The translations under genes and the position numbers were made by a program. A model generated the notes under the pieces. It was given only the letters and a program-made list of their open reading frames with translations. It was not told the origin of the DNA and made no database searches. From contig NZ_JADQDK010000001.1 in NCBI RefSeq assembly GCF_019263705.2, forward strand, positions 5,208,001 through 5,272,000: a stretch of DNA of 64,000 nucleotides. Direction: 5' to 3'. The stretch is from Pseudonocardia abyssalis. Lineage in GTDB: Bacteria; Actinomycetota; Actinomycetes; Mycobacteriales; Pseudonocardiaceae. This document shows positions 44,697-53,169 of the stretch, one piece after another; position 1 is the first letter of the stretch; each line of letters begins with the position of its first letter.

Positions 44697-45533
44697 CTAC
44701 GCCGCGGCGTCGAGCTTCTCCACGGTCTCCTGGTCGAGCACGAGCTCGGCGGCCCGGGCGTTCTCCTCGACGTGGGCGAGCGAGGAGGTGCCCGGGATCG
44801 GCAACATCACCGACGACCGGCGCAGCAGCCAGGCGAGCGCCACCTGCGACGCGGTGGCCCCGAGGCGTTCGGCGGTCTCGGCGACCGGCCCGCCGGGCTC
44901 CGCGAGGCGGCCCGAGGCGATCGGGAACCACGGCACGAACCCGATGCCCTGCTCGGTGCAGTACCGCAGTACGGCGTCGCTCGCGCGGTCGACGAGGTTG
45001 TAGCGGTTCTGCACCGTGGCGACGTCGACGGTCCGGCGGGCCTGCTCGATCTGCTCGATCCCCACCTCGGACAGCCCGATCTCGGCGACCTTGCCCTCGG
45101 CCTTCAGCGCGGCGAGCACGCCGAACTGCTCGTCGGCGGGGACGGCCGGGTCGACGCGGTGCAGCTGGAACAGGTCGATGCGCTCCACGCCCAGACGCCG
45201 CAGCGACATCTCGCACTGCTGGCGCAGGTACTCCGGCCGCCCGCACGGGTGCCACTCACCGGGTCCGGTGCGCAGCAGGCCGGCCTTCGTGGCGATCGTC
45301 AGGCCCGCGTACGGGTGCAGGGCACGCCGGAGCAGGTCCTCGGCGACCTCGGGGCCGTAGGAGTCGGCGGTGTCGAACAGGTCGGTGCCCAGCTCGGCGG
45401 CCCGGCGGAGCACCGCGATCGCGGCGTCGGGGTCGGCGGGCGGGCCCCACACGCCGGGCCCGGTGAGCTGCATGGTGCCGAAGCCGAGCCGGTTCACGGC
45501 CGGCCCGTCGCCGATGCGGAAGGAGGAGGTCAT
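44697..45533 (-). CDS. Aldo/keto reductase
   Basis: The 278-residue product is an NADPH-dependent aldo/keto reductase with a TIM barrel. The catalytic tetrad is visible: Asp-Tyr in FDTADSYGP, Lys in TIATKAG, and His in LFQLHRVDP. The C-terminal cofactor segment is [18 protein letters not shown] 45533 ([10 protein letters not shown]) is the start. It is divergent from the CoA-transferase operon with 113 bases between. The substrate is unknown. Confidence 0.92.
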   Translation of the reverse strand: MTSSFRIGDGPAVNRLGFGTMQLTGPGVWGPPADPDAAIAVLRRAAELGTDLFDTADSYGPEVAEDLLRRALHPYAGLTIATKAGLLRTGPGEWHPCGRPEYLRQQCEMSLRRLGVERIDLFQLHRVDPAVPADEQFGVLAALKAEGKVAEIGLSEVGIEQIEQARRTVDVATVQNRYNLVDRASDAVLRYCTEQGIGFVPWFPIASGRLAEPGGPVAETAERLGATASQVALAWLLRRSSVMLPIPGTSSLAHVEENARAAELVLDQETVEKLDAAA

Positions 45534-45646
45534 CACCTCACGTTCCACGGTCCGCGACCGACCTGCAGCCGATCGTGACGGTCGTCGCCGCGCCGACCGC
45601 GTCACGCGCAATTGCCGGGCCAGGCGGCGGGGGCTAGCGTTCCGCC

Positions 45647-46471
45647 GTGGCAAAGATCGCGTCATCGAAGATCCAGTCCCTGCCGCAGGCCGTGTCCGAG
45701 CTCGTGCACGACGGGGACGTCGTCGCGCTCGAGGGCTTCACGCACCTCATCCCGTTCGCGGCGGGACACGAGATCATCCGTCAGGGCCGTCGGGATCTCA
45801 CGCTCGTGCGCATGACCCCCGACCTGGTCTACGACCAGATGATCGGTGCGGGTTGCGCGTCGAAGCTGGTGTTCTCCTGGGGCGGCAACCCCGGTGTCGG
45901 GTCCCTGCACCGCATGCGCGACGCGCTGGGCGCCGGCTGGCCGGTGCCGCTGCAGATCGAGGAGCACAGCCACGCGGGGATGGCCAACCGCTACGTCGCG
46001 GGGGCGTCCGGGCTGCCGTTCGCGGTGCTGCGCGGCTACGCAGGCACGGAGCTGCCCGAGCACACCGACACGATCTCCACGGTCACCTGCCCGTTCACCG
46101 GCGAGGAGCTCGCCGCGGTGAAGGCGCTGAACCCCGACGTGTCGATCGTGCACGCGCAACGCGCCGACCGCGCGGGCAACGTGCAGTTCTGGGGCATCCT
46201 CGGCGTGCAGAAGGAGGCGGTGCTCGCGGCGCAGCGGGCGATCGTCACCGTCGAGGAGATCGTCGACGAGCTGACGCCGGTACCCGGTGCGGTCGTGCTC
46301 CCGAGCTGGGTGCTCGACGCGGTGGTGGTGGCCCCCGGCGGCGCCGCCCCGTCCTACGCCCACGGCTACTACGACCGCGACAACGCCGCGTACAAGGCGT
46401 GGGACAAGGTCAGCCGGGACCGCGAGGCGTTCTCGGTGTGGCTCAAGGACCTGAAGGAGAACGCGTCGTGA
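45647..46471 (+). CDS. CoA-transferase subunit A, 3-oxoadipate type
   Basis: The 274-residue product is the alpha subunit of a family I CoA-transferase. Conserved phrases are [37 protein letters not shown] and [17 protein letters not shown], matching CatI/PcaI-type 3-oxoadipate CoA-transferase subunit A (about 280 aa). GTG 45647 is the start. Its stop overlaps the subunit B start by 4 bases, and an enol-lactonase follows, which supports a role at the 3-oxoadipate step of aromatic degradation. IpdA-like steroid-degradation subunits are related alternatives. Confidence 0.85.
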   Translation: MAKIASSKIQSLPQAVSELVHDGDVVALEGFTHLIPFAAGHEIIRQGRRDLTLVRMTPDLVYDQMIGAGCASKLVFSWGGNPGVGSLHRMRDALGAGWPVPLQIEEHSHAGMANRYVAGASGLPFAVLRGYAGTELPEHTDTISTVTCPFTGEELAAVKALNPDVSIVHAQRADRAGNVQFWGILGVQKEAVLAAQRAIVTVEEIVDELTPVPGAVVLPSWVLDAVVVAPGGAAPSYAHGYYDRDNAAYKAWDKVSRDREAFSVWLKDLKENAS

Positions 46472-47235
46472 CGACCGCAGAGCTCACGTGGACCGCCGAC
46501 GAGATGATGAGCGTCGCCGCGTCGCGCGCGCTGCGCGACGGCCAGGCGTGCTTCGTCGGGATCGGGCTGCCGTCCACCGCGGCCAACCTCGCCCGCCGCC
46601 TGCACGCGCCGGACCTCGTCCTGATCTACGAGTCGGGCACCATCGGCACCGAGCCCGACGAGCTGCCGCTGTCCATCGGCGACGGGATCCTCGCCGAGTC
46701 CGCGCTGTCGGTCGTCTCGGTCCCGGAGATCTTCAACTACTGGCTGCAGCCCGGGCGGATCGACGTCGGCTTCCTCTCCGGGGCCCAGATCGACCGGTTC
46801 GGCAACATCAACACCACCGTCATCGGCGAGTACGCCGAGCCGTCGGTGCGGCTGCCCGGGTCCGGCGGGGCGCCGGAGATCGCGGCGTCGTGCCGCGAGG
46901 TGATCGTCGTGATGCGCCAGCGGCTGCGGGCGTTCGTCAGCCAGGTCGACTTCGTGACGTCGGTCGGCCACGGGTCCGGCCCGGGCGACCGCGCCCGCCT
47001 CGGCCTGCGCGGCGCCGGACCGGTCCGGGTCATCACCGACCTCGGCGTGCTCGAACCCGACCCCGAGTCGGCGGAGCTGGTGCTCACGGCTCTGCACACC
47101 GGCATCACGATCGAGCAGGTGCACGCGGAGACCGGCTGGGAGCTGGAGATCTCGCCCGACCTGAAGATCACCGCACCGCCCACCGAGAAGGAACTCTCGA
47201 CGCTGCGCGGGCTGAAGACGGTGGGCGCGTCGTGA
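46468..47235 (+). CDS. CoA-transferase subunit B, 3-oxoadipate type
   Basis: The 255-residue product is the beta subunit: GIGLPSTAANLARRLHAP, then the catalytic-Glu motif YESGTIGTEPDELPLSIGD, and GAQIDRFGNINTTVIG. With subunit A it transfers CoA from succinyl-CoA to 3-oxoadipate. The GTG start at 46468 overlaps the end of subunit A, and its stop overlaps the lactonase start, giving a tightly coupled three-gene operon. Length is normal for CatJ-type subunits (about 257). Confidence 0.85.
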   Translation: MTTAELTWTADEMMSVAASRALRDGQACFVGIGLPSTAANLARRLHAPDLVLIYESGTIGTEPDELPLSIGDGILAESALSVVSVPEIFNYWLQPGRIDVGFLSGAQIDRFGNINTTVIGEYAEPSVRLPGSGGAPEIAASCREVIVVMRQRLRAFVSQVDFVTSVGHGSGPGDRARLGLRGAGPVRVITDLGVLEPDPESAELVLTALHTGITIEQVHAETGWELEISPDLKITAPPTEKELSTLRGLKTVGAS

Positions 47236-47996
47236 CCGTCGCCCTGCACCACGTCGACGAGGGCCCGCGCGACGCGCCCGTGATCGTGCTGTGCGGTTCG
47301 CTCGGCTCCACCGTCGAGATGTGGAGCCCCCAGGTCGAACCGCTGACCGAGCGGTTCCGGGTGATCCGCGTCGACCACCGCGGCCACGGCGGCTCGCCCG
47401 TCCCGCCCGGTCCGTACACGATCGCCGACATGGCGGGCGACGTCCTGGCCCTGCTCGACTCACTCGGCCTCGACCGCGTCGCCTACTGCGGCCTGTCGAT
47501 GGGCGGGTGCGTCGGCATGCACCTGGCGTCCGAGGCGCCCGAGCGGATCAGCGCGCTGACGCTGTGCTGCACGTCGTCGTACTGGCCGGACCCGAGCGTG
47601 TGGGTCGACCGGATCGCCGCCGTCGAGTCCGGCGGCACCGCGCCGATCGCCGCGACGATCGTGTCGCGCTGGTTCACCCCGTCCTTCGCCGACGCTCGTC
47701 CCGAGGTCGTCGCCGGGGCCGTCGGACAGGTCGCGATGACGCCCGACGACGGGTACGCGTCCTGCTGCGCGGCGCTGCGCGACTTCGACCACCGCCCGCG
47801 CCTCGGCGCGATCACCGCCCCCACGCTGGTGATCGCCGGCTCCGCGGACCCGTCGACGCCGGTCGAGCCGCACGCGCGCACGATCGTCGAGGGCATCCCG
47901 GGTGCCCGACTGGAGGTCCTCGACGCCGCGCACCTCGCGACGATTGAGCAATCGGAGCAAGCCGCTGAGCTGATCGCCGGCAACTCCACAGCGTGA
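47232..47996 (+). CDS. pcaD: 3-oxoadipate enol-lactonase-like hydrolase
   Basis: The 254-residue product is an alpha/beta hydrolase of the PcaD type: oxyanion region LCGSLGSTVEMWSPQ, DHRGHGGSP, nucleophile Ser in CGLSMGGCVGMHLA, Asp in IAGSADPSTP, and the final catalytic His in AAHLATIEQ. PcaD opens 3-oxoadipate enol-lactone, giving the substrate of the CoA-transferase encoded upstream. GTG 47232 overlaps the subunit B stop. No catechol or protocatechuate dioxygenase genes are in the window. Confidence 0.85.
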   Translation: MTVALHHVDEGPRDAPVIVLCGSLGSTVEMWSPQVEPLTERFRVIRVDHRGHGGSPVPPGPYTIADMAGDVLALLDSLGLDRVAYCGLSMGGCVGMHLASEAPERISALTLCCTSSYWPDPSVWVDRIAAVESGGTAPIAATIVSRWFTPSFADARPEVVAGAVGQVAMTPDDGYASCCAALRDFDHRPRLGAITAPTLVIAGSADPSTPVEPHARTIVEGIPGARLEVLDAAHLATIEQSEQAAELIAGNSTA

Positions 47997-48108
47997 CCAA
48001 CCCCTCCGTTTAGCCAGGCCTGCCGCCGCCTATTCTGAGCCCGACGGAGGTACCGGGGTCGACGAGGAGCTCGGGATCGGACACGAGCTCCATCGGAGGC
48101 GATCGCAC

Positions 48109-48378
48109 GTGCTGAACGACCGTGAGAGACAGGTCCTCGCCCGGATCGAGCACCACCTGGCGATCACCGATCCGGAGTTCATCCAGCTCTTCCGGGCTGC
48201 GACCCCGCGCCGCGCCGGCGTCAACCCCAGCCTTCTCCTGGTGCTCGGGCTCGCGCTGATGGTGCTCGGGTCCGCCGTCATGGCGGTCCCGGTCGCGGTG
48301 CTCGGCATGGCGGTGGCCGCGGGTGCACTGGTCGTCGCCTTCCAGCGCAACGGCGCCGCGGGCTTCAGTCCCGCCTGA
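48109..48378 (+). CDS. DUF3040 membrane protein
   Basis: The 89-residue product is a DUF3040 protein: an N-terminal LNDRERQVLARIEHHLAITDPEF segment and two closely spaced transmembrane helices (about 40-80). The family is widespread and uncharacterised in actinobacteria. GTG 48109 has a GGAGG about 9 bases upstream. The 3' end overlaps the convergent HxlR gene by 14 bases. Confidence 0.85.
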   Translation: MLNDRERQVLARIEHHLAITDPEFIQLFRAATPRRAGVNPSLLLVLGLALMVLGSAVMAVPVAVLGMAVAAGALVVAFQRNGAAGFSPA

Positions 48379-48724
48379 GGTCGTCGACGTGGGTCTCCGC
48401 CCACGCCCGTAGCGGCGCGAGCGCGGCGCAGAGGCCGCGGCCGCGGTCGGTGAGCGTGTAGCTCACCGACACCGGGACGGTGGCCTCCACCGCCCGGGAA
48501 ACCAGGTCGTGGTCCTGCAGCCGGCGCAGTGTCTGCGTGAGCATCTTCTGGCTGACGCCCTCCACCGCCCGCCTGAGGTCCGCCGTGCGCGTCTCCCCGC
48601 CATCGTGCAGAGCGATGAGCACGAGCACCGACCAGCGGTCGCCGATCACGCCCATCAGCCGGTGCGTCGGGCACTGGGCGCGCATCACGATCTCGTCGCC
48701 GGTCTCGCGTCGGGTGGGCACCAC
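48365..48724 (-). CDS. HxlR family transcriptional regulator
   Basis: The 119-residue product is a winged-helix regulator of the HxlR family: CPTHRLMGVIGDRWSVLVLIAL, the recognition region VSQKMLTQTLRRLQDHDLVSR, and the wing VSYTLTDRGRGL. The N-terminal Cys could be redox-active, as in HypR or QorR. Start GTG 48724 is followed by a second GTG. It is divergent from a cupin gene with 66 bases between, so it probably controls that gene. An 8-base palindrome AGGTACCT (48726-48733) abuts its start. Confidence 0.9.
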   Translation of the reverse strand: MVPTRRETGDEIVMRAQCPTHRLMGVIGDRWSVLVLIALHDGGETRTADLRRAVEGVSQKMLTQTLRRLQDHDLVSRAVEATVPVSVSYTLTDRGRGLCAALAPLRAWAETHVDDLRRD

Positions 48725-48790
48725 CAGGTACCTATAGCACGCGGAAGTGCGGTCTTCCGGCTGCGGACCGGCCGTCCTAGCGTCGTGGAC

Positions 48791-49258
48791 ATGAGCCTCC
48801 CCGGACCCGACGCCGTCATCCGGACCGTCGCCGAGCAGGCGGTCATCACCTCACCGGTGATGACGACCGTCATCGTGGCCCCCGGCTCGACCACGGAGCA
48901 GGAGTACGGGCTGTTCGAGGTGCGTCTGTCGCCGGGTGCGCCCGGCGCGCTGCCGCACTACCACGAGGGGTTCAGCGAGTCGTTCTACGTGCTGTCCGGG
49001 CGCCTCGCGGTGCGCACCGGCGACCTGTGGACCTCGGCGGGCAGCGGCGACCTCGTCCGGGTGCCGCGCCGCGGCGTGCACGCGTTCCGACCCGACGGCG
49101 ACGACGAGACGCGCTTCCTCATCCTGTTCACCCCGGCCGGGCAGCCCCGCGAGGAGTACTTCGCCGAGATGGCGGCGTTGGCCGACCGGGACGTGCCACC
49201 GACGACCGCGGAGATCGACGCGATCGCGCTGCGGCACGACCAGGTCAACCTCCGCTGA
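48791..49258 (+). CDS. Cupin domain protein
   Basis: The 155-residue product has a single cupin fold. The first motif is LPHYHEGFSESFYVLSGRLAV, with the His-His-Glu metal ligands, and the second is VPRRGVHAFRPDGDDETRFLI. Metal-dependent isomerase, dioxygenase or sensory roles are possible. ATG 48791 is used; GTG 48785 is an alternative. It is divergent from the HxlR regulator. Confidence 0.85.
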   Translation: MSLPGPDAVIRTVAEQAVITSPVMTTVIVAPGSTTEQEYGLFEVRLSPGAPGALPHYHEGFSESFYVLSGRLAVRTGDLWTSAGSGDLVRVPRRGVHAFRPDGDDETRFLILFTPAGQPREEYFAEMAALADRDVPPTTAEIDAIALRHDQVNLR

Positions 49259-49279
49259 CCGGCCGACCTGCGCTGAGCC

Positions 49280-50695
49280 TCAGCCGTGGGCGAGGTCGGC
49301 GAACCGGCTGTAGTGCAGCTGGTGCGCGACGACGATCGTGGTGGTGGGCCCGTTGCGGTGCTTGGCCAGGATCAGGTCGGCCTCGCCCGCGCGGGGGTCG
49401 TCGCGCTCGAACGCGTCAGGGCGGTGCAGCAGGATCACCATGTCGGCGTCCTGCTCGATCGAGCCCGACTCTCGCAGGTCCGACAGCATCGGCCGCTTGT
49501 CGGTGCGCTGCTCGGGGCCGCGGTTGAGCTGGCTCATCGCGACGACCGGCACCTCGAGCTCCTTGGCCAGCAGCTTGATCTGCCGGGAGAACTCCGAGAC
49601 CTCCTGCTGGCGCGACTCGACCTTGCGGCCGGAGGTCATGAGCTGGAGGTAGTCGAGGATGATCAGCTTCAGGTCGTGACGCTGTTTGAGCCGCCGCGCC
49701 TTCGCCCGGATCTCCATCAGCGTGAGGTTGGGCGAGTCGTCGATGAACAGCGGCGCCTCGCTGATCTCGCTCATCCGCCGCGCCATGCGCGTCCAGTCCT
49801 CGTCGCTCATCCGGCCGGCGCGCATGTCGGCCAGCTTGATCTGGGCCTCGGCCGAGAGCAGGCGCATCACGATCTCGGACTTGCTCATCTCGAGGGAGAA
49901 CACCGCGCTGGTCATGCCGTGCTTGATGGAGCACGAGCGTGCGAAGTCGAGGCCCAGCGTGCTCTTGCCCAGACCCGGCCGGGCCGCGACGACGATCATC
50001 TGGCCCGGGTGCATGCCGTTGGTGACCGCGTCGAGGTCGGCGAAACCGGTGGGCACGCCGACCGACGCCCCTCCGCGGGACCCGATCGCGTCGATCTCGT
50101 CCATCGTGGGCTGGAGGAGCTCCTCCAGCGCGACGTAGTCCTCGCTCGTGGAGCGGTCGCTGACGTCGTAGAGCGTGGCCTGCGCGCGGTCGACGACATC
50201 GGCCACGTCGGCGCCGTCGGCGCCGTGGTAGCCCAGCTGCACGATGCGGGTGCCGGCCGAGACCAGCCGCCGCAGGATCGCCTTCTCCGCGACGATCTCG
50301 GCGTAGTAGGCGGCGTTGGCCGCGGTGGGGACCGTGGCGATGAGCGTGTGCAGGTAGGGGGCCCCGCCGAGGCGGATGAGGTCGCCCTTGCGCTGCAGCT
50401 CCGCCGAGACCGTGACGGCGTCGGCGGGCTCGCCCCGGCCGTAGAGATCGAGGATGCAGTCGTAGACCGTCTGGTGGGCGGGCTTGTAGAAGTCGTCGGG
50501 GCGCAGCACCTCGACGACGTCGGCGATGGCGTCCTTGCTCAGCAGCATGCCGCCGAGGACGGACTGCTCGGCCGTGAGGTCCTGCGGGGGCTGGCGGTCG
50601 AACGGCGAGCCACCCTCGCCGCCCTCGCCCGCGGGCCGCAGCGGACGGTCGGAGCCCGGCCGTCGCCCGGCCGGCCGGTCGTCGGTCAGTGCCAT
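49280..50695 (-). CDS. dnaB: Replicative DNA helicase DnaB
   Basis: The 471-residue product is the replicative helicase. The N-terminal domain (about 38-150) carries EQSVLGGMLLS. The RecA-like domain has Walker A ARPGLGKST (238-246), Walker B LIILDYLQLM, and the arginine-finger and H4 motifs toward the C-terminus (LRESGSIEQDADMV). No intein interrupts it, although mycobacterial DnaB often has one. ATG 50695 is clear. It is separated from rplI by 575 bases that contain a LexA-type box near its promoter and a DnaA-box cluster. Confidence 0.97.
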   Translation of the reverse strand: MALTDDRPAGRRPGSDRPLRPAGEGGEGGSPFDRQPPQDLTAEQSVLGGMLLSKDAIADVVEVLRPDDFYKPAHQTVYDCILDLYGRGEPADAVTVSAELQRKGDLIRLGGAPYLHTLIATVPTAANAAYYAEIVAEKAILRRLVSAGTRIVQLGYHGADGADVADVVDRAQATLYDVSDRSTSEDYVALEELLQPTMDEIDAIGSRGGASVGVPTGFADLDAVTNGMHPGQMIVVAARPGLGKSTLGLDFARSCSIKHGMTSAVFSLEMSKSEIVMRLLSAEAQIKLADMRAGRMSDEDWTRMARRMSEISEAPLFIDDSPNLTLMEIRAKARRLKQRHDLKLIILDYLQLMTSGRKVESRQQEVSEFSRQIKLLAKELEVPVVAMSQLNRGPEQRTDKRPMLSDLRESGSIEQDADMVILLHRPDAFERDDPRAGEADLILAKHRNGPTTTIVVAHQLHYSRFADLAHG

Positions 50696-50758
50696 GCGTG
50701 CGCCACCTGTGTTCGGGTCACCCGGATCCGGCTCATACGCAGCGTCACCCCCACTTCC

Positions 50759-50780
50759 AGTATATCGAACGAGCGTTCGA
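50759..50780 (-). promoter_or_regulatory. SOS (LexA) box in the putative dnaB promoter
   Basis: TCGAAC-GAGC-GTTCGA at 50765-50780 is a perfect copy of the actinobacterial/Bacillus-type LexA box, symmetrical over 16 bases. On the dnaB strand it is followed directly by TATACT (complement of 50759-50764), a good -10 hexamer, about 64 bases before the dnaB ATG. LexA bound here would cover the -10/-35 spacer. The -35 is not clear. Confidence 0.8.
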
Positions 50781-50892
50781 GACGCACGGGCGAACTCCCG
50801 TCCACCGCTCGGTGAACGGTCGGCGTCGCCCGGCTCGTCGATCGAACCTGCGTCCGAAGGTAGGCGCTCGGACCGCACCCGCCTAACAGGCC

Positions 50893-51034
50893 TGTGCACG
50901 AACCTGGGGAGGACCTGTGCACGGATCGGTGGATGCCCTGGACGGCGTCGGGAGCGTGCTGTGGACAAAGTGGGGACAACTCGCCGATAAGCGGTATCTT
51001 CGCAGCTCAGAGCATGATCGGTGGTTGTGGACAA
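50893..51034 (+). promoter_or_regulatory. Cluster of DnaA-box-like 9-mers upstream of dnaB
   Basis: Two exact DnaA boxes TGTGGACAA (50960-50968 and 51026-51034) and one single-mismatch copy TGGGGACAA (50971-50979) lie in the same orientation, with two TGTGCACGR motifs at 50893 and 50916. Starts from 50916 on are separated by 44, 11 and 55 bases, all multiples of 11. No dnaA or dnaN gene is present, so this is not the usual oriC context. Confidence 0.7.
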
Positions 51035-51042
51035 CATTGTGG

Positions 51043-51077
51043 GCGTGTCGCGCGACACGCCGCCTTCGGCGTGTCGC
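51043..51077. repeat. Overlapping palindromes with two alternative hairpins
   Basis: A perfect 18-base palindrome (GCGTGTCGC plus its complement, 51043-51060) shares its right half with a second hairpin whose 11-base arms GCGACACGCCG/CGGCGTGTCGC flank a CCTT loop (51052-51077). Only one can form at a time. It adjoins the last DnaA box. Confidence 0.8.
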
Positions 51078-51189
51078 AACGATCCCCACCCGGCGCATCG
51101 GGACGGTCACTCGTCGACGCGGGCGTACCCATCCGGCGTGTCATCGCGCGCCGCGGGGGCAGGGCGCCGCGACCCGTCGAGGAACGACG

Positions 51190-51230
51190 CCGGGGCGGGA
51201 CCCGGGCGCGGAGCCCGGACCCCGCCCCGG
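51190..51230 (-). terminator. Terminator of the rpsF-ssb-rpsR-rplI operon
   Basis: 18-base GC-rich arms (51190-51207 and 51213-51230) pair except for a two-base internal mismatch, with a 5-base GCGGA loop, 40 bases past the rplI stop. There is no T-tract, as is common in actinobacteria. Confidence 0.7.
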
Positions 51231-51270
51231 TGACGGTGCGTGATCGGTGCCGGTGAACCGGCGGGTACTG

Positions 51271-51717
51271 CTACTGGCCGACGACGGCGACCCGGACCTC
51301 GGCGGTGACCTCGGGGTGCAGCCGGACCGTGACCGCGTGCGAACCCGTGGTCTTGATCTGCGGCACGTCGACGGCGCGCTTGTCGAGGGCGGGACCGCCC
51401 GCGGCCCGCACGGCCTCGACGATGTCGGCCGTGGTGACGGAGCCGAACAGTCGGCCCGAGTCGCCGGCGGCCTTCGCCTTCACGGTGACGCTGAGGTCAC
51501 CGAGCTGGGTGGCGACCTCCTTGGCGTGCCCGAGGTCGCGGATCTGCCGCGCCTGCTGGGAGCGCTTGATGGACGCCACCTGCTTCTCCGCGCCGCGGGT
51601 GGCCGTGATGGCCAGCGAGCGGGGGAGCAGGTAGTTGCGGCCGTAGCCGTCCTTGACCTCGACGATGTCGCCGGGCGCACCCAGGTTGGGCACGTCGGCG
51701 GTGAGGATGAGCTTCAT
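51271..51717 (-). CDS. rplI: 50S ribosomal protein L9
   Basis: The 148-residue product is bL9 at normal length: the N-terminal rRNA-binding domain [33 protein letters not shown], a long connecting helix, and the C-terminal domain with [12 protein letters not shown]. It is the last gene of the rpsF-ssb-rpsR-rplI operon, as in mycobacteria, and lies 15 bases after rpsR. Confidence 0.98.
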   Translation of the reverse strand: MKLILTADVPNLGAPGDIVEVKDGYGRNYLLPRSLAITATRGAEKQVASIKRSQQARQIRDLGHAKEVATQLGDLSVTVKAKAAGDSGRLFGSVTTADIVEAVRAAGGPALDKRAVDVPQIKTTGSHAVTVRLHPEVTAEVRVAVVGQ

Positions 51718-51732
51718 CTGGTCAGTCCTCGC

Positions 51733-51969
51733 TTATCGGGCGGTCGAGGTGTAGGGCAGCAGGGCCACCTCGCGGGAGTTCTTGACCGCGACCGCGACGT
51801 CACGCTGGTGCTGACGGCAGTTGCCGGTGACGCGACGGGCCCGGATCTTGCCGCGGTCGGAGATGAACTTCCGCAGCAGGCCGGTGTCCTTGTAGTCGAT
51901 GTCCTGGGCCTTGTCCTTGCAGAACGCGCACACCTTCTTCTTCGGCTTGCGCAGGACGGGCTTGGCCAT
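51733..51969 (-). CDS. rpsR: 30S ribosomal protein S18
   Basis: The 78-residue product is bS18 with the basic N-terminus, the KVCAFCKDK motif and a further Cys in TGNCRQHQR, consistent with the zinc-binding (C+) form. Many actinobacteria carry a second zinc-free paralogue elsewhere. ATG 51969 follows ssb by 55 bases in the same direction. Confidence 0.97.
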   Translation of the reverse strand: MAKPVLRKPKKKVCAFCKDKAQDIDYKDTGLLRKFISDRGKIRARRVTGNCRQHQRDVAVAVKNSREVALLPYTSTAR

Positions 51970-52024
51970 GGGGGTACTCCTGGTGGTTCTCGGTCACCGC
52001 GCGCGAGCGCGGGAGGGGGTGGAT

Positions 52025-52573
52025 CTAGAAAGGGGGCTCGTCGTCGGCGGCGGGGCCGCTCCCGGCGGGCGGGGCGGAGCCCCACGGGTCGTCGTTCTGG
52101 CCACCGCGGGAGGATCCGCCGCCGCCGTTGTAGCCGCCGCCACCGGAGCTGCCTCCGGATCCGCCGCCGCTCCCGCTGCCGCCGAAGCCCCCGCCGTCGC
52201 CGCTTCCACGGCTGACCTTGTTGACCTTGGCGGTGGCGTACTTGAGCGACGGGCCGACCTCGTCGACCTCGAGCTCCACGACGGTGCGCTTCTCGCCCTC
52301 ACGGGTCTCGAAGGAGCGCTGCCGCAACCGACCGGACACCATCACGCGCATGCCACGCGTGAGCGTCTCGGCGACGTTCTCGGCCGCCTGGCGCCACACG
52401 TTGCAGCGCATGAACAGCGCGTCGCCGTCCTTCCACTCGCCGGAAGCGCGGTCGAAGGTGCGCGGCGTGGCCGCGACGGTGAAGTTGGCGACCGCCGCGC
52501 CGGACGGGGTGAACCGCAGCTCCGGATCGGCGGTGAGGTTGCCGACCACGGTGATGACAGTCTCGCCGGCCAT
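52025..52573 (-). CDS. ssb: Single-stranded DNA-binding protein
   Basis: The 182-residue product has an N-terminal OB fold (about 1-110, starting [19 protein letters not shown]), a Gly/Ser/Asn-rich flexible linker (about 120-170) and the acidic partner-binding tip DDEPPF. It binds ssDNA as a tetramer. It lies 10 bases after rpsF in the ribosomal operon, the standard arrangement. Confidence 0.97.
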   Translation of the reverse strand: MAGETVITVVGNLTADPELRFTPSGAAVANFTVAATPRTFDRASGEWKDGDALFMRCNVWRQAAENVAETLTRGMRVMVSGRLRQRSFETREGEKRTVVELEVDEVGPSLKYATAKVNKVSRGSGDGGGFGGSGSGGGSGGSSGGGGYNGGGGSSRGGQNDDPWGSAPPAGSGPAADDEPPF

Positions 52574-52583
52574 CGGGCCCGCC

Positions 52584-52925
52584 TCAGCTCGCCGCGGCGA
52601 CGGCCGCGACGGCGGGCGCCGGGGCGGTCCGCTTCTTCTTCGGCTCGCGACGCAGCACCTTGGTGCGCAGCACGGACTCGTTGAGTCCGAGCTGGCGGTC
52701 GAGCTCGGACACGGTGGCCGGCTCGCAGGTGATCTCGATGACGGCGTAGATGCCCTCGGCGTGCTTGAGGATCTCGAAGGACAGGCGGCGCTTGCCCCAG
52801 ACCTCGATCTTCTCGACGGTGCCCTTGTCGTTCTTCACGACGGTGAGGAACTGCTCCAGCGACGGCGTCACGGTGCGCTCGTCCAGGCTGGGGTCCAGGA
52901 TGATCATCAATTCGTAATGGCGCAT
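52584..52925 (-). CDS. rpsF: 30S ribosomal protein S6
   Basis: The 113-residue product is bS6: [16 protein letters not shown], the central [18 protein letters not shown] segment and a Lys-rich, Ala/Pro-rich C-terminal tail longer than E. coli's core. I use ATG 52925, 12 bases after AGGAGG; GTG 52934 is also in frame but is only 3 bases from it. It is the first gene of the operon; its promoter lies in the 244-base gap to the divergent AP-endonuclease gene, where no consensus was recognised. Confidence 0.97.
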   Translation of the reverse strand: MRHYELMIILDPSLDERTVTPSLEQFLTVVKNDKGTVEKIEVWGKRRLSFEILKHAEGIYAVIEITCEPATVSELDRQLGLNESVLRTKVLRREPKKKRTAPAPAVAAVAAAS

Positions 52926-53169
52926 GAGAACCACTCACCTCCTACGGTCTGACGGCCGCGGTACGTCCGCGGCAGGAGGTTCTCAGAGCACCCCGACAGA
53001 ATCGGGCCCCGCGATGGTGATGGGGGTGCGACGACAGCGTCCAGAGGGACGCCGGTCGGGGTGTCTCGACGAGGCTACCAGCGCGAACACGCGTACCCGG
53101 CACCGGCACGGGCCCGGTGCGGGGAGTGCGCACCGGAGACCGCCGGTGCCGGACACTATCCTCGGCACC

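Noticed and set aside
49280..50695. Intein in dnaB
   Set aside because: The helicase motifs are contiguous and the length is normal, so no insertion is present.
50696..51270. oriC
   Set aside because: There are few boxes, no clear AT-rich unwinding region, and no dnaA, dnaN, rpmH or gyrase genes beside it.
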